A program made the position numbers and the translations under genes. From positions 310,001-374,000 of the forward strand of contig FOLJ01000001.1 in NCBI GenBank assembly GCA_900112325.1: DNA of 64,000 nucleotides, in the 5' to 3' direction. A model generated the notes under the pieces. The model saw nothing but the letters and a program-made list of their open reading frames with translations, had not been told where the DNA came from and made no database searches. Positions 42,794 through 50,309 of this stretch are shown one piece after another (the first letter of the stretch is position 1; every line of letters begins with the position of its first letter). The DNA is from Micromonospora sediminimaris. GTDB lineage: Bacteria > Actinomycetota > Actinomycetes > Mycobacteriales > Micromonosporaceae.

Positions 42794-43216
42794 ATGATGC
42801 CCAACGGCAGCCCCGGCCTCGACTGGCTCCTGGCGAACTTCGCCGAGCAGGTACCGGACGTGTCGCACGCCCTCGCCGTCTCCGGGGATGGGCTGCGGCT
42901 GGCGGCCTCGCCGCACCTCTCGACCGACCAGGCGGACCAGCTCGCCGCCGTGATCAGCGGCCTGGCCAGCCTGACGGTCGGCGCTGCCCGGCTGATGTCC
43001 GCCGGCCGGGTCCGACAGCAGATCGTAGACATGGACGGCGGCGTACTGCTGGTGATGGCGGTCGGTGACCGCGCTCTGCTCGGCGTACTGGCCGCCGCCG
43101 GCTGCGACCTGGGTCAGATCGGCTACGAAACGGCGACGCTGGTCCAGCGGGTCGCCGAGGCGCTCGAACCGGCGGCCCGCAACTGGGCGGAGCACCCCGG
43201 CGGAGTGCCGGCATGA
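42794..43216 (+). CDS. Roadblock/LC7-domain protein (CvnB-like)
   Basis: The 140-residue protein starts right after the kinase stop (TGAATG). It reads LDWLLANFAEQVPDVSHALA, VSGDGLRLAASPHLSTDQAD and AVISGLASLTVGAARLM, the Roadblock/LC7 fold of CvnB proteins. In conservons CvnB is followed by CvnC (DUF742) and CvnD (Ras-like GTPase); neither is present here. Instead a TAXI receptor overlaps its stop by four bases (ATGA). Confidence 0.9.
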   Translation: MMPNGSPGLDWLLANFAEQVPDVSHALAVSGDGLRLAASPHLSTDQADQLAAVISGLASLTVGAARLMSAGRVRQQIVDMDGGVLLVMAVGDRALLGVLAAAGCDLGQIGYETATLVQRVAEALEPAARNWAEHPGGVPA

Positions 43217-44181
43217 GCCGGGGGCGGCGGTTGGTGGCGGCCCTGCTGGCGGTCGCGCTGGTCACCGCCTGCGGTGCCGAGCGCGCCCCGGAGGCTCGGC
43301 CGTGGCACGACGGGCGCATCTTCCTCGCCACCGGCAACACCACCGGGGTCTACTACCAGCTCGGCGGCGGCTACGCCGATGTGATCAGCCGCCACCTGCC
43401 CGGCTACGAGGCTCGGGCGGAACCGACCGGGGCCTCCGTCGAGAACATCACCCGGCTGGCCGACGGCGACATGGAGATCGCTTTCAGCCTCGCCGACACG
43501 GCGGCGGACGCCACCGCCGGCCGTGGCGCCTTCGACGGTCGCCCGCAACCGGTTCGGGCGCTGGCCCGGGTCTACAGCAACTACACCCACGTGATCGTCC
43601 GCGCCGACGCGCAGATCGCCGACCTCGCGGGACTGCGCGGCAGACGGGTCTCCACCGGCTCACCGAAGTCCGGCACCGATGTCATCGCCGGTCGGCTGCT
43701 CACCGCCGCCGGACTGGACCCCGAACGGGACGTACGCCGAGCCCGGGTCTCGCTGCCGGAGACGGTGGCCCGGATGCGCAGCGGCACGCTCGACGCAATG
43801 TTCTTCTCCGGCGGGCTACCCACTCCGGGCATCGCCGACCTGCTCACCAACGCCCCCGACCGGTTCCGGCTGCTGCCGGTCGCCGACCTGATCGAGCCGC
43901 TGAGCGCCACGCACGGCTCGGTCTACACCACCGCCGAACTGCCCCCCGACGCCTACGACACCCCCTCGGGCACCCCCACCGTGACGGTCCCCAACGTGAT
44001 CCTGGTCAGCGCGGAGATGCCCGACGACCTGGCGTACGACCTGACCCGCCTGCTCTTCACGTATCAGGCCGACCTGGCCGTGGCGCACCCCGAAGCTCGC
44101 AACTTCAACCGCGAGTCGGCCGCCACCACCGACCCCATCCCCCTGCACCCCGGCGCCGCCCGCTACTACCAGGGCGCCTGA
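43213..44181 (+). CDS. Second TAXI-family receptor lipoprotein
   Basis: The 322-residue protein has lipobox LVTAC (C20) and the same TAXI segments as the upstream paralog: IFLATGNTTGVYYQLGGGYA, VYSNYTHVIVRADAQ, VSTGSPKSGTDVIAGRLL, DAMFFSGGLPTPG. It is clearly homologous to, but diverged from, the protein at 39292. It has no permease of its own. Being coupled to the Roadblock gene, it may act as a ligand-sensing subunit for the kinase rather than for transport. Confidence 0.9.
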   Translation: MSRGRRLVAALLAVALVTACGAERAPEARPWHDGRIFLATGNTTGVYYQLGGGYADVISRHLPGYEARAEPTGASVENITRLADGDMEIAFSLADTAADATAGRGAFDGRPQPVRALARVYSNYTHVIVRADAQIADLAGLRGRRVSTGSPKSGTDVIAGRLLTAAGLDPERDVRRARVSLPETVARMRSGTLDAMFFSGGLPTPGIADLLTNAPDRFRLLPVADLIEPLSATHGSVYTTAELPPDAYDTPSGTPTVTVPNVILVSAEMPDDLAYDLTRLLFTYQADLAVAHPEARNFNRESAATTDPIPLHPGAARYYQGA

Positions 44182-44184
44182 CAC

Positions 44185-45192
44185 TCACCGCTGGCAGTCG
44201 CGATCTGTGGCGTCGGGTTGCCAGCCGGCGGCCAGGAGGGCACGGCGGACGGTGTCGGCGACCTGCTCCGGGTGTGCCCGGACCAACCAGGCGGGGAAGC
44301 GGAGAATCCGCTCCCCCGCGGTCCAGACGTCATTCTGCCGGCGCATGTCCGCCGTCCACTGGCGTACGTCCATGTGGTGCGCGCCGTCGATCTCCGCGTG
44401 CACACCCCACTCCCGCCAGTACGCGTCCAGCCAGCGCGTCCGGCCCGCCGCGTCGGTCCGTCGCTGTTGCAGGTCGGGCCGGGGCAGACCGGCTCGACGG
44501 CAGAGCCGGACGAAGTCGATCTCGCTCAACGCCTGAGCGCCACCGGCGATGTCGTCGATGGTCTGCCGGATCAACAGCCGTCGGGGTGCGCGAGGCAGCA
44601 CCTCCAGCACGGCGGCCAGTTCCTCCGGCAGCACCCGGCGCTGCTGGCAGCCGGCAGCGAGCGTCTCCTGCGCCACCCGTGGCGAGGGCGCCCAACTGGC
44701 GGCGTCGACAAGTGCCCGCGCGGTGGTCGTGCGCGGCGGACGGCCGACCTGGAGATGCTCGGCAGGCAGGACCGATGTCCGGTGCACCACCACGGCCGCC
44801 ATATCGATCGGCAGGTGGCGCAGGGTGGTCCGCCCGGCCCGACGGGACGCCGGCACGAGCACGTGCAGCGGCTCGGGTCGCAGGCCGCGTACGCCCGCCT
44901 CGGTGGCTGCCGTGGCACCCGCGAGCACCGCACCCGCCCCGGCGGCGAGAACCGCGACCCACAGCTGCTGATCCCGGGTCAACCGGCCGTTGCCGGTCAG
45001 CAGCAGCCCGCGACTTATCGCCCGCCACCGCCGGGAACGCACCAACCCGCGCACGGCGGCGTCGCTCAGTACGGTGCGGGCCTGCGCGCTGGTGAGCACG
45101 CCGGCCTGCTCGAAGGCCAGCCACTCCAGCGTCCCAGCCGCCTCATCCGGAACCATCCACCGACCGTGGCCGTCCACCGACCCCAACACCAC
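44185..45192 (-). CDS. DUF559-type protein with AbiEi-like N-terminus
   Basis: The 335-residue protein has an N-terminal winged-helix part (VLTSAQARTVLSDAAVRGLV) of the kind found in AbiEi-type antitoxin-like proteins. The C-terminus, RWLDAYWREWGVHAEIDGAH then RILRFPAWLVRAHPE, is a DUF559 (Vsr-like nuclease) domain with the acidic residues in EIDG. This two-domain protein is common and usually single-copy in actinomycetes; its function is unknown. ATG 45156 is an alternative start. It runs convergently against the second TAXI gene with three bases between them. Confidence 0.75.
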   Translation of the reverse strand: MVLGSVDGHGRWMVPDEAAGTLEWLAFEQAGVLTSAQARTVLSDAAVRGLVRSRRWRAISRGLLLTGNGRLTRDQQLWVAVLAAGAGAVLAGATAATEAGVRGLRPEPLHVLVPASRRAGRTTLRHLPIDMAAVVVHRTSVLPAEHLQVGRPPRTTTARALVDAASWAPSPRVAQETLAAGCQQRRVLPEELAAVLEVLPRAPRRLLIRQTIDDIAGGAQALSEIDFVRLCRRAGLPRPDLQQRRTDAAGRTRWLDAYWREWGVHAEIDGAHHMDVRQWTADMRRQNDVWTAGERILRFPAWLVRAHPEQVADTVRRALLAAGWQPDATDRDCQR

Positions 45193-45195
45193 CAG

Positions 45196-45240
45196 ATCTT
45201 GGACACTTCCCGTTACGCGCTAACGGATTCTGTCCAAGAT
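45196..45240. repeat. Nested inverted repeat with TCTTGGACA arms
   Basis: ATCTTGGACA (45196-45205) and TGTCCAAGAT (45231-45240) are exact complements, and inside them CCGTTA (45210-45215) pairs with TAACGG (45221-45226) around CGCGC. The element lies between two minus-strand genes. It is probably a dispersed Micromonospora-type repeat and may end the DUF397 transcript. Confidence 0.65.
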
Positions 45241-45271
45241 TGACCAAATAGGACGGTGGAGCGTGGCGGGG

Positions 45272-45463
45272 TTACGGGTGTAGGGGGAGGTGCGTGAGGA
45301 AGCTGCGCCACGCGGTGGGCGGGAAGGCCAGCACCGGGCCGGTCGGGTCCTTGGAGTCACGCACGGCCACCAGACCAGGCAGGTTGTCGGCCACCTCCAC
45401 GCAGTTGCCGCCGCCTCCGTTGCTGCGGGTGCTCTTGCGCCACCGGGCGCCGGTCATGTCCAT
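45272..45463 (-). CDS. DUF397 protein (BldB/WhiJ-system partner)
   Basis: The 63-residue protein MDMTGARWRKSTRSNGGGGN contains the DUF397 pattern WRKSxRS, NCVEVADN and VAVRDSKDPTGPVLAF, ending WRSFL. Such proteins are encoded beside XRE/DUF5753 regulators and influence development and antibiotic production in Streptomyces. ATG 45463 overlaps the regulator stop by ten bases; a second ATG at 45457 gives ATGA coupling. Confidence 0.92.
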   Translation of the reverse strand: MDMTGARWRKSTRSNGGGGNCVEVADNLPGLVAVRDSKDPTGPVLAFPPTAWRSFLTHLPLHP

Positions 45464-46317
45464 GTCTCCGCCACTTCCGCGATCAGGTCGAGGGACTGCT
45501 GCTGCGATAGTGCCTCACCCCGGATCGACTCCCAAATCTCAACCATCTGCTGCACGTATTCCGAACGGTCAATCACCTGTGCGTGGCGCTGCCCCTCCAG
45601 GTAGACCACGTCCTCGCCCTGCGGGTAGGTCGCGATGACGAAGGGGCCGTCGAGCCCTGGATAGGCCCCCGCGGAGAGCGGCACGACCTGGATCCGAACC
45701 CGGGGCAGCGTCGAGCCGAGCTTGACCAGGTGCCGCAGCTGCTCGCGCATCATCTCCGGGCTGCCTATCCGGCGGCGCAGCACGTACTCGTCGATGACCA
45801 CGGTGAACAACGGCGGTCGGTCCCGGGTGAGCACCGGTTGCCGGTCCAGCCGGTTCGTCACCTGTTGGTCGATCTCGTCCGGCGCGAACAATCCGGCGCC
45901 GTCCAGAATCGCGCGGGCGTATGCCTCGGTCTGCAACAGGCCCGGCACGTAGAGCGGCTCGAACGACCGCAACGCGGTGGCCTCGGCCTCGATGCCGGGC
46001 CAGTCGCGGAACCACGGCACCACTGTTTCCCGGCTGATTCGGCGCTGGATGCGCTCGAACCGACCGTCCCCGCCGAAGACGGTGTCGCTGCGGCGGGCGA
46101 AGTCCAGGCTGGGGCGGCGCTCACCGGTCTCCACCTTGGCCACCAGCGCGGCCGAGTAGCTGAGTGCCTCGGCCAGCGCGGTCTGTGACATGCCGGCACC
46201 GGCCCGGGCCAGCCGCAGCTCCTCGGCGAAGTGCTCCAGCATGGACGAGCGCTCCACGGACACCCTCCGTACATCCTCGTACCGTCTGGGACCGGCCGTG
46301 GACGCGCTGGTCGTCAC
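45454..46317 (-). CDS. XRE-family regulator with DUF5753 domain (WhiJ-like)
   Basis: The 287-residue protein has a helix-turn-helix at about residues 28-85 (LRLARAGAGMSQTALAEALS, ALVAKVETGERRPSL), followed by DUF5753 (about 105-280) with PGLLQTEAYARAIL and VVPLSAGAYPGLDGPFVIAT. These regulators form cognate pairs with DUF397 proteins encoded next door. The likely role is transcriptional control of morphological or metabolic switching. Confidence 0.93.
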   Translation of the reverse strand: MTTSASTAGPRRYEDVRRVSVERSSMLEHFAEELRLARAGAGMSQTALAEALSYSAALVAKVETGERRPSLDFARRSDTVFGGDGRFERIQRRISRETVVPWFRDWPGIEAEATALRSFEPLYVPGLLQTEAYARAILDGAGLFAPDEIDQQVTNRLDRQPVLTRDRPPLFTVVIDEYVLRRRIGSPEMMREQLRHLVKLGSTLPRVRIQVVPLSAGAYPGLDGPFVIATYPQGEDVVYLEGQRHAQVIDRSEYVQQMVEIWESIRGEALSQQQSLDLIAEVAETWT

Positions 46318-46465
46318 CGCGCCGGGCCTCCCACCGTAGTCGTGTCCTCACCAGACTGTCACTCAGCGGAACCGCTCACGGGAACGGACGGCGGGCGGAA
46401 CCAGGCCGGGGCGCCGGCAACACCCGACATTCGGCCGGCGCCCCCTCCACATCGACGGAGGCTTC

Positions 46466-47017
46466 ATGCGAATCAGGTTCTGGCGATGCCGGCCCCCGGC
46501 GACACCCGCGCCGCTCCCCCAGCGCACCCGCAACACCCGCCCCCTGCCACCGGCCTGGTGGCAGGACATGACCGACCAGGTCACCTCGACCAACCCACCA
46601 CCAGCGAGTTTCGGCCAGCCGCCGCATCCGAACCGGCCGGGACCAGGGACGCGCGCATCGGCCGCAGACCAATCCGGGCATCGGGTGCCATCGCAGCGGA
46701 CCCAGGGTCGTCCGGACTGGGCGACGGCACCGACCCGGGTGTTCCCGCTCGTCCCCCGGCGGCGAGCCCGGGCAGCGCTGATGCCCCGCTACCGGCCGCA
46801 TCTCGCGGCCCGCCCCTCGTGGCGGTGCCGGGTCTGCGGGGCCGCGTGGCCGTGTTCGCCGGCCCGGCTGGCGCTGCTCGGCGAGTACCGGGAGAACCGG
46901 ACCGGCCTGCTGATCTATCTCGGCACGATGATGTACGACGCGGCCGGCGACCTCACCGGCCAGTATCCACCGGGCGTCCTGGCCGACCGCTTCCTCACCT
47001 GGGCCCGGCCCCGTTGA
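46466..47017 (+). CDS. Hypothetical protein with CxxC motif, typical BldB-locus neighbour
   Basis: The 183-residue protein has an unstructured Pro/Arg/Thr-rich first half (about 1-110), then a conserved end: YRPHLAARPSWRCRVCGAAW, LLGEYRENRTGLLIYLGTMM and AGDLTGQYPPGVLADRFLTW. The same C-terminal block occurs in many actinobacterial proteins encoded beside DUF397/HTH pairs, as far as I recall; the role is unknown. ATG 46466 follows GACGGAGGCTTC. It is divergent from the regulator. Confidence 0.65.
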   Translation: MRIRFWRCRPPATPAPLPQRTRNTRPLPPAWWQDMTDQVTSTNPPPASFGQPPHPNRPGPGTRASAADQSGHRVPSQRTQGRPDWATAPTRVFPLVPRRRARAALMPRYRPHLAARPSWRCRVCGAAWPCSPARLALLGEYRENRTGLLIYLGTMMYDAAGDLTGQYPPGVLADRFLTWARPR

Positions 47018-47042
47018 GACGCGTCGCGCCGTGGTGCTGGAC

Positions 47043-47095
47043 TGTGGCACTCCTGATGCTAGACACGCCGACCGGAGGGCACCTGGAGTGCCACA
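47043..47095. repeat. 11-bp inverted repeat between convergent genes
   Basis: TGTGGCACTCC (47043-47053) and GGAGTGCCACA (47085-47095) are exact complements with a 31-base loop. It lies between the hypothetical gene and the ABC exporter gene that runs towards it. It could be a terminator or a dispersed repeat. Confidence 0.5.
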
Positions 47096-47145
47096 ATCTC
47101 CGCTGCCCGCGCCGCCCACCGCCCGAGCGCCGGCGGGAGCGTGGG

Positions 47146-47955
47146 CTACTTGTAGAGCAGGCGACCCATCCGGCGGGAGGCGATGAGCAGGCCGGCGGCG
47201 AGCACCGCGAGCAGGTAGAGCACGTCGAGTGTCCAGCTCCAGCCGCCGGTGTCGACGGTCAGCGCACGGATCAGGTGCACCGCCCGGTAGAGCGGAGTCA
47301 CCTCGACCAGCCACCGCAGCACCGCCGGGTACGCCTCGGCGGGCACGAAGGTGCCGGAGAACAGGAACAGGACGAACTGCATCGAGCTCATCAGGTCGAA
47401 ATCCTGCCAGCTGCGCATGAACGTGGCGATGGCCATGCCGAGCGCGCCGAACGCGAAGCCGACCAGCACCGCCGCCGGGAATGCGGCGAGCGCGCGGGCG
47501 GGCGCGGTCAGGTCCATCACCACCATCACCACGAGGAAAGCGGCCGAGTACGCGCTGCCCCGCAGCATCGCCCAGGCCAGCTCGCCGAGGGCGATTTCGA
47601 ATGGCTGCACCGGGGTGGCGATCACCCCGTCGTACAGCTTCATGTACTTCATCTTCCCGAAGAAGTTGAAGGTGGTCTCCGCCAGCGCGCCGGTCATCGC
47701 CGACGAGGCGAGCATGGCCGGGGCGACGAAGGCCGCGTACGTCACCACCGCACCGCTGGGCAGCGTCAGGTCGCCGATCAGCGCACCCACCCCGACGCCG
47801 ATGGAAAGCAGGTAGAGCAGCGGCTCGACGAAGCCGGAGACGAGCAGCAGCCAGTAGACGGACCTCAGGGCGGCGACGTTCCGTTCGGTGACCGACGCGG
47901 ATCGCCGCGACGCGGCCGAGACGTCGACAAGCCGGGGCAGCACCAGAGTGACCAT
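47146..47955 (-). CDS. ABC-2 type exporter permease (second)
   Basis: The 269-residue protein has six hydrophobic segments with the ABC-2 pattern: VYWLLLVSGFVEPLLYLLSI, TFNFFGKMKYMKLYDGVIAT, and LFLFSGTFVPAEAYPAVLRW. It belongs to the same DrrB/NodJ-type group as its upstream neighbour, and the two probably form a heterodimer with the ATPase at 48789. Only nine bases separate it from that neighbour, so they are co-transcribed. Confidence 0.9.
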   Translation of the reverse strand: MVTLVLPRLVDVSAASRRSASVTERNVAALRSVYWLLLVSGFVEPLLYLLSIGVGVGALIGDLTLPSGAVVTYAAFVAPAMLASSAMTGALAETTFNFFGKMKYMKLYDGVIATPVQPFEIALGELAWAMLRGSAYSAAFLVVMVVMDLTAPARALAAFPAAVLVGFAFGALGMAIATFMRSWQDFDLMSSMQFVLFLFSGTFVPAEAYPAVLRWLVEVTPLYRAVHLIRALTVDTGGWSWTLDVLYLLAVLAAGLLIASRRMGRLLYK

Positions 47956-47964
47956 GACCCTCTC

Positions 47965-48762
47965 CTAGACGACGAGCCGGCGGGCGAAGACGCGGCGGGC
48001 GAGCAGCCATCCTCCGGCCGCCCAGGCGGCCAGGTAGCACAGGTGGCCGATCACCGACCACTGCGGGGCGACGCCGAGCACCGCCGCGCGGCACAGGTCC
48101 ACGGCGTGCCAGAGCGGCGTGACGTACGCGAGCCAGCGCAGCGCCAGCGGCAGCGACTCGACCGGGAAGAACACCCCGGCGAACAGGGTCATCGGGATCA
48201 CCGCGAAGCGGAACAGCATGGCGAGCCAACTGTCCGAGTCGACCGACGCGGCGTACGCGAAGGTGGGCGCGGCGACGGCCAGCGCGAGCAGCGCCGCCAC
48301 CGGCACCGCCAGCACCGCCCACGGCGAGCGCAGCGCCCCCAGCACCCCGGTCACCAGGAGAAACGCGATGACGGCGGTCAGCACCCGGAACAGTACGAAC
48401 GAGAGGTGACCGGCGAGGATGTCGGCCACCCGCAGCGGCGACGAGCGCTGCCCGAGGTAGATCTTCTGCCACTGGAGGTTGCCGAACACCGGCCAGGTTG
48501 ACTCGCTGATCGCCACCTGCAACGCCGTCGAGGCGAGCAGCCCGCCGGCGATCCATTCCAGGTAGGAGACGCCACCCACGCCCTGGTCGATGTACGCCCC
48601 GACGCCCACCCCGAACCCGAGCACGGTGAGCGTGGGCAGCAGGAAGGACGAGAAGGCGCCGGCCCGCCAGGTGCGCCGGTAACCCACCAGGTGGTATTCG
48701 AGTACGGCGAGGGCCGGCACCCGCGGCAGGGCGGGTCGGTCTCGGGTGAGTTGTGCCGTCAC
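47965..48762 (-). CDS. ABC-2 type exporter permease (first)
   Basis: The 265-residue protein has six membrane segments. Typical elements are VLGFGVGVGAYIDQGVGGVS, NLQWQKIYLGQRSSPLRVAD and MTLFAGVFFPVESLPLALRW. GTG 48762 is chosen because GGAAGGGG stands seven bases ahead; an earlier in-frame start at 48780 overlaps that site. It forms an exporter with the ATPase and the second permease. The exported compound (drug, lipid or natural product) cannot be told. Confidence 0.88.
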   Translation of the reverse strand: MTAQLTRDRPALPRVPALAVLEYHLVGYRRTWRAGAFSSFLLPTLTVLGFGVGVGAYIDQGVGGVSYLEWIAGGLLASTALQVAISESTWPVFGNLQWQKIYLGQRSSPLRVADILAGHLSFVLFRVLTAVIAFLLVTGVLGALRSPWAVLAVPVAALLALAVAAPTFAYAASVDSDSWLAMLFRFAVIPMTLFAGVFFPVESLPLALRWLAYVTPLWHAVDLCRAAVLGVAPQWSVIGHLCYLAAWAAGGWLLARRVFARRLVV

Positions 48763-48788
48763 GGCAGCCCCTTCCAGCAAGTCCTGGC

Positions 48789-49721
48789 TCAGTCGACGAG
48801 GGTGCGGCCGGTGAGGTGCAGGAAGACGTCCTCCAGGCTGCTGCGTCGGACCAGCACGTTTGTCGGTCGCAGCCCGAGCGCGGCCACCTCGGCCACCGCC
48901 GCGTCACCGTCGGACACGTAGACCAGGACCCGGTCGGGCAGCACCTCGACGCGTTCCCCCAGCGCGTCCAGCTTGCCGGCGAACGTCTCCTGCGACTCGG
49001 CGGCGAACCGCAGCTCGACCACCTCGCGGGTGGCATGCTGCTCGATGAGCGCGCGCGGCGACCCCTCGGCGACGATCCGGCCGCCGTCCATCACCACCAA
49101 CCGGTCACAGAGCTGCTCGGCCTCGTCCATGTAGTGCGTGGTGAGCACCAGCGTGACGCCCTGCTGCTTGAGCCGGAACAGCCGTTCCCAGACCAGGTGC
49201 CGGGCCTGCGGGTCGAGACCTGTGGTCGGCTCGTCGAGGAGCACGATGTCCGGCTCGTTGACCAACGCGCGGGCGATGGTGAGCCGGCGCTTCATGCCAC
49301 CTGAGAGCGGCTCGACCTTGCTGTCCGCCCGGTCGCCGAGCTGCACGAAATCCAGCAGCTCGGCGGCCCGTGCCCGGGCCACCCGGCGGGGAATGCCGAA
49401 GTAGCGGGCGTACGTCGTGAGGTTTTCCCGGACGGTCAGCTCGGGGTCGAGGTTGTCGAGCTGTGGACAGACGCCGAGCCGAGCCCGGATGGCTGGCCCG
49501 TCCCGCACCGGATCCATGCCCAGGATGTGCAGCTCTCCGCCGCTGGGCGGCGAGGTGCAGCCGACCATCCGCATGGTGGACGACTTGCCGGCGCCGTTGG
49601 GCCCCAGGAAGCCGAACGCCTCACCGGCGCTGACCTCCACGTCGATGCCGTCGACGGCAGTGAAGTCGCCGAACCGCTTCACCAGCCCCCGTGCCTGAAT
49701 GAGTGGTCGCCCCGTGGTCAC
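48789..49721 (-). CDS. ABC exporter ATPase (DrrA/NodI-type)
   Basis: The 310-residue protein has Walker A GPNGAGKSS, signature LSGGMKRRL, Walker B IVLLDEPTTGLD and H-loop LTTHYMDEAEQL, then the C-terminal regulatory domain of DrrA-like ATPases. It is first in a three-gene operon with two permeases. Efflux of a hydrophobic natural product is likely; the closest role by pattern is daunorubicin-type or nodulation-type export, which does not fix the substrate. Confidence 0.92.
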   Translation of the reverse strand: MTTGRPLIQARGLVKRFGDFTAVDGIDVEVSAGEAFGFLGPNGAGKSSTMRMVGCTSPPSGGELHILGMDPVRDGPAIRARLGVCPQLDNLDPELTVRENLTTYARYFGIPRRVARARAAELLDFVQLGDRADSKVEPLSGGMKRRLTIARALVNEPDIVLLDEPTTGLDPQARHLVWERLFRLKQQGVTLVLTTHYMDEAEQLCDRLVVMDGGRIVAEGSPRALIEQHATREVVELRFAAESQETFAGKLDALGERVEVLPDRVLVYVSDGDAAVAEVAALGLRPTNVLVRRSSLEDVFLHLTGRTLVD

Positions 49722-49770
49722 TCCCGGACCCTAGACACCCGGTCCGACACTTCCCAACGGATTAACGAGT

Positions 49771-50307
49771 TCAGAGGTCGGCGGGGGTGGTGGCGGTGCG
49801 GGCGGCGGCGACGAGGCGGTCGGTTTCGGCGAGGACGTCGGGGGCGTCGGTGGGGGTACCGGGGTCGTAGTGGACCATCCAGGTCAGACCGTCACTGCCG
49901 GGCACCCGGCGACCGACGATGCGGCCGGATCCGCCGGGCAGGGCGTGGTGCTGGGTGTACGCGACGGAGCGGGTGACCCGGGTGCGTACCTGGTGCGGCA
50001 GCTCACCCGGATCGAGCAGCAGGTACCGCTCGGCCGGCAGCTCGGCGACCACCAGGTAGCCGTCCCGCTCGGCGACCCGCTCACCCGGGGTCACGGTCAG
50101 CTCGCGGCCCGACCAGACCGCCTTGACCACGTCGTGCCAGCCGATCCGGTGGCCCCGGCCGGGCAGCCAGAGCCCGAGGTTGGTGGCGACCACCACCCCG
50201 TCGCCCTCCCCGTTGCCGGCGGCGGCCCAGGCCAGCACCCGTTCGTCGCGCTCCAGCGGCGGCCGGTCGGCCGGTGGCAGCTTCGGCCGGCGGCGGAACA
50301 GTGGCAT
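49771..50307 (-). CDS. Conserved actinobacterial protein next to dnaG
   Basis: The 178-residue protein reads MPLFRRRPKLPPADRPPLER, then AWAAAGNGEGDGVVVATNLG and a series of beta strands (LTVTPGERVAERDGYLVVAE, GLTWMVHYDPG). It is probably a small beta-rich protein without membrane segments. I recall similar proteins beside dnaG in actinomycetes; the function is not known. It starts two bases after the primase stop on the same strand, so they may share a transcript. Confidence 0.7.
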   Translation of the reverse strand: MPLFRRRPKLPPADRPPLERDERVLAWAAAGNGEGDGVVVATNLGLWLPGRGHRIGWHDVVKAVWSGRELTVTPGERVAERDGYLVVAELPAERYLLLDPGELPHQVRTRVTRSVAYTQHHALPGGSGRIVGRRVPGSDGLTWMVHYDPGTPTDAPDVLAETDRLVAAARTATTPADL

Positions 50308-50309
50308 CC

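Noticed and set aside
46376..49036. An 886-codon minus-strand frame
   Set aside because: It lies in a shifted frame over the two ABC permease genes and reads as arginine/alanine-rich sequence; a shadow of high GC.
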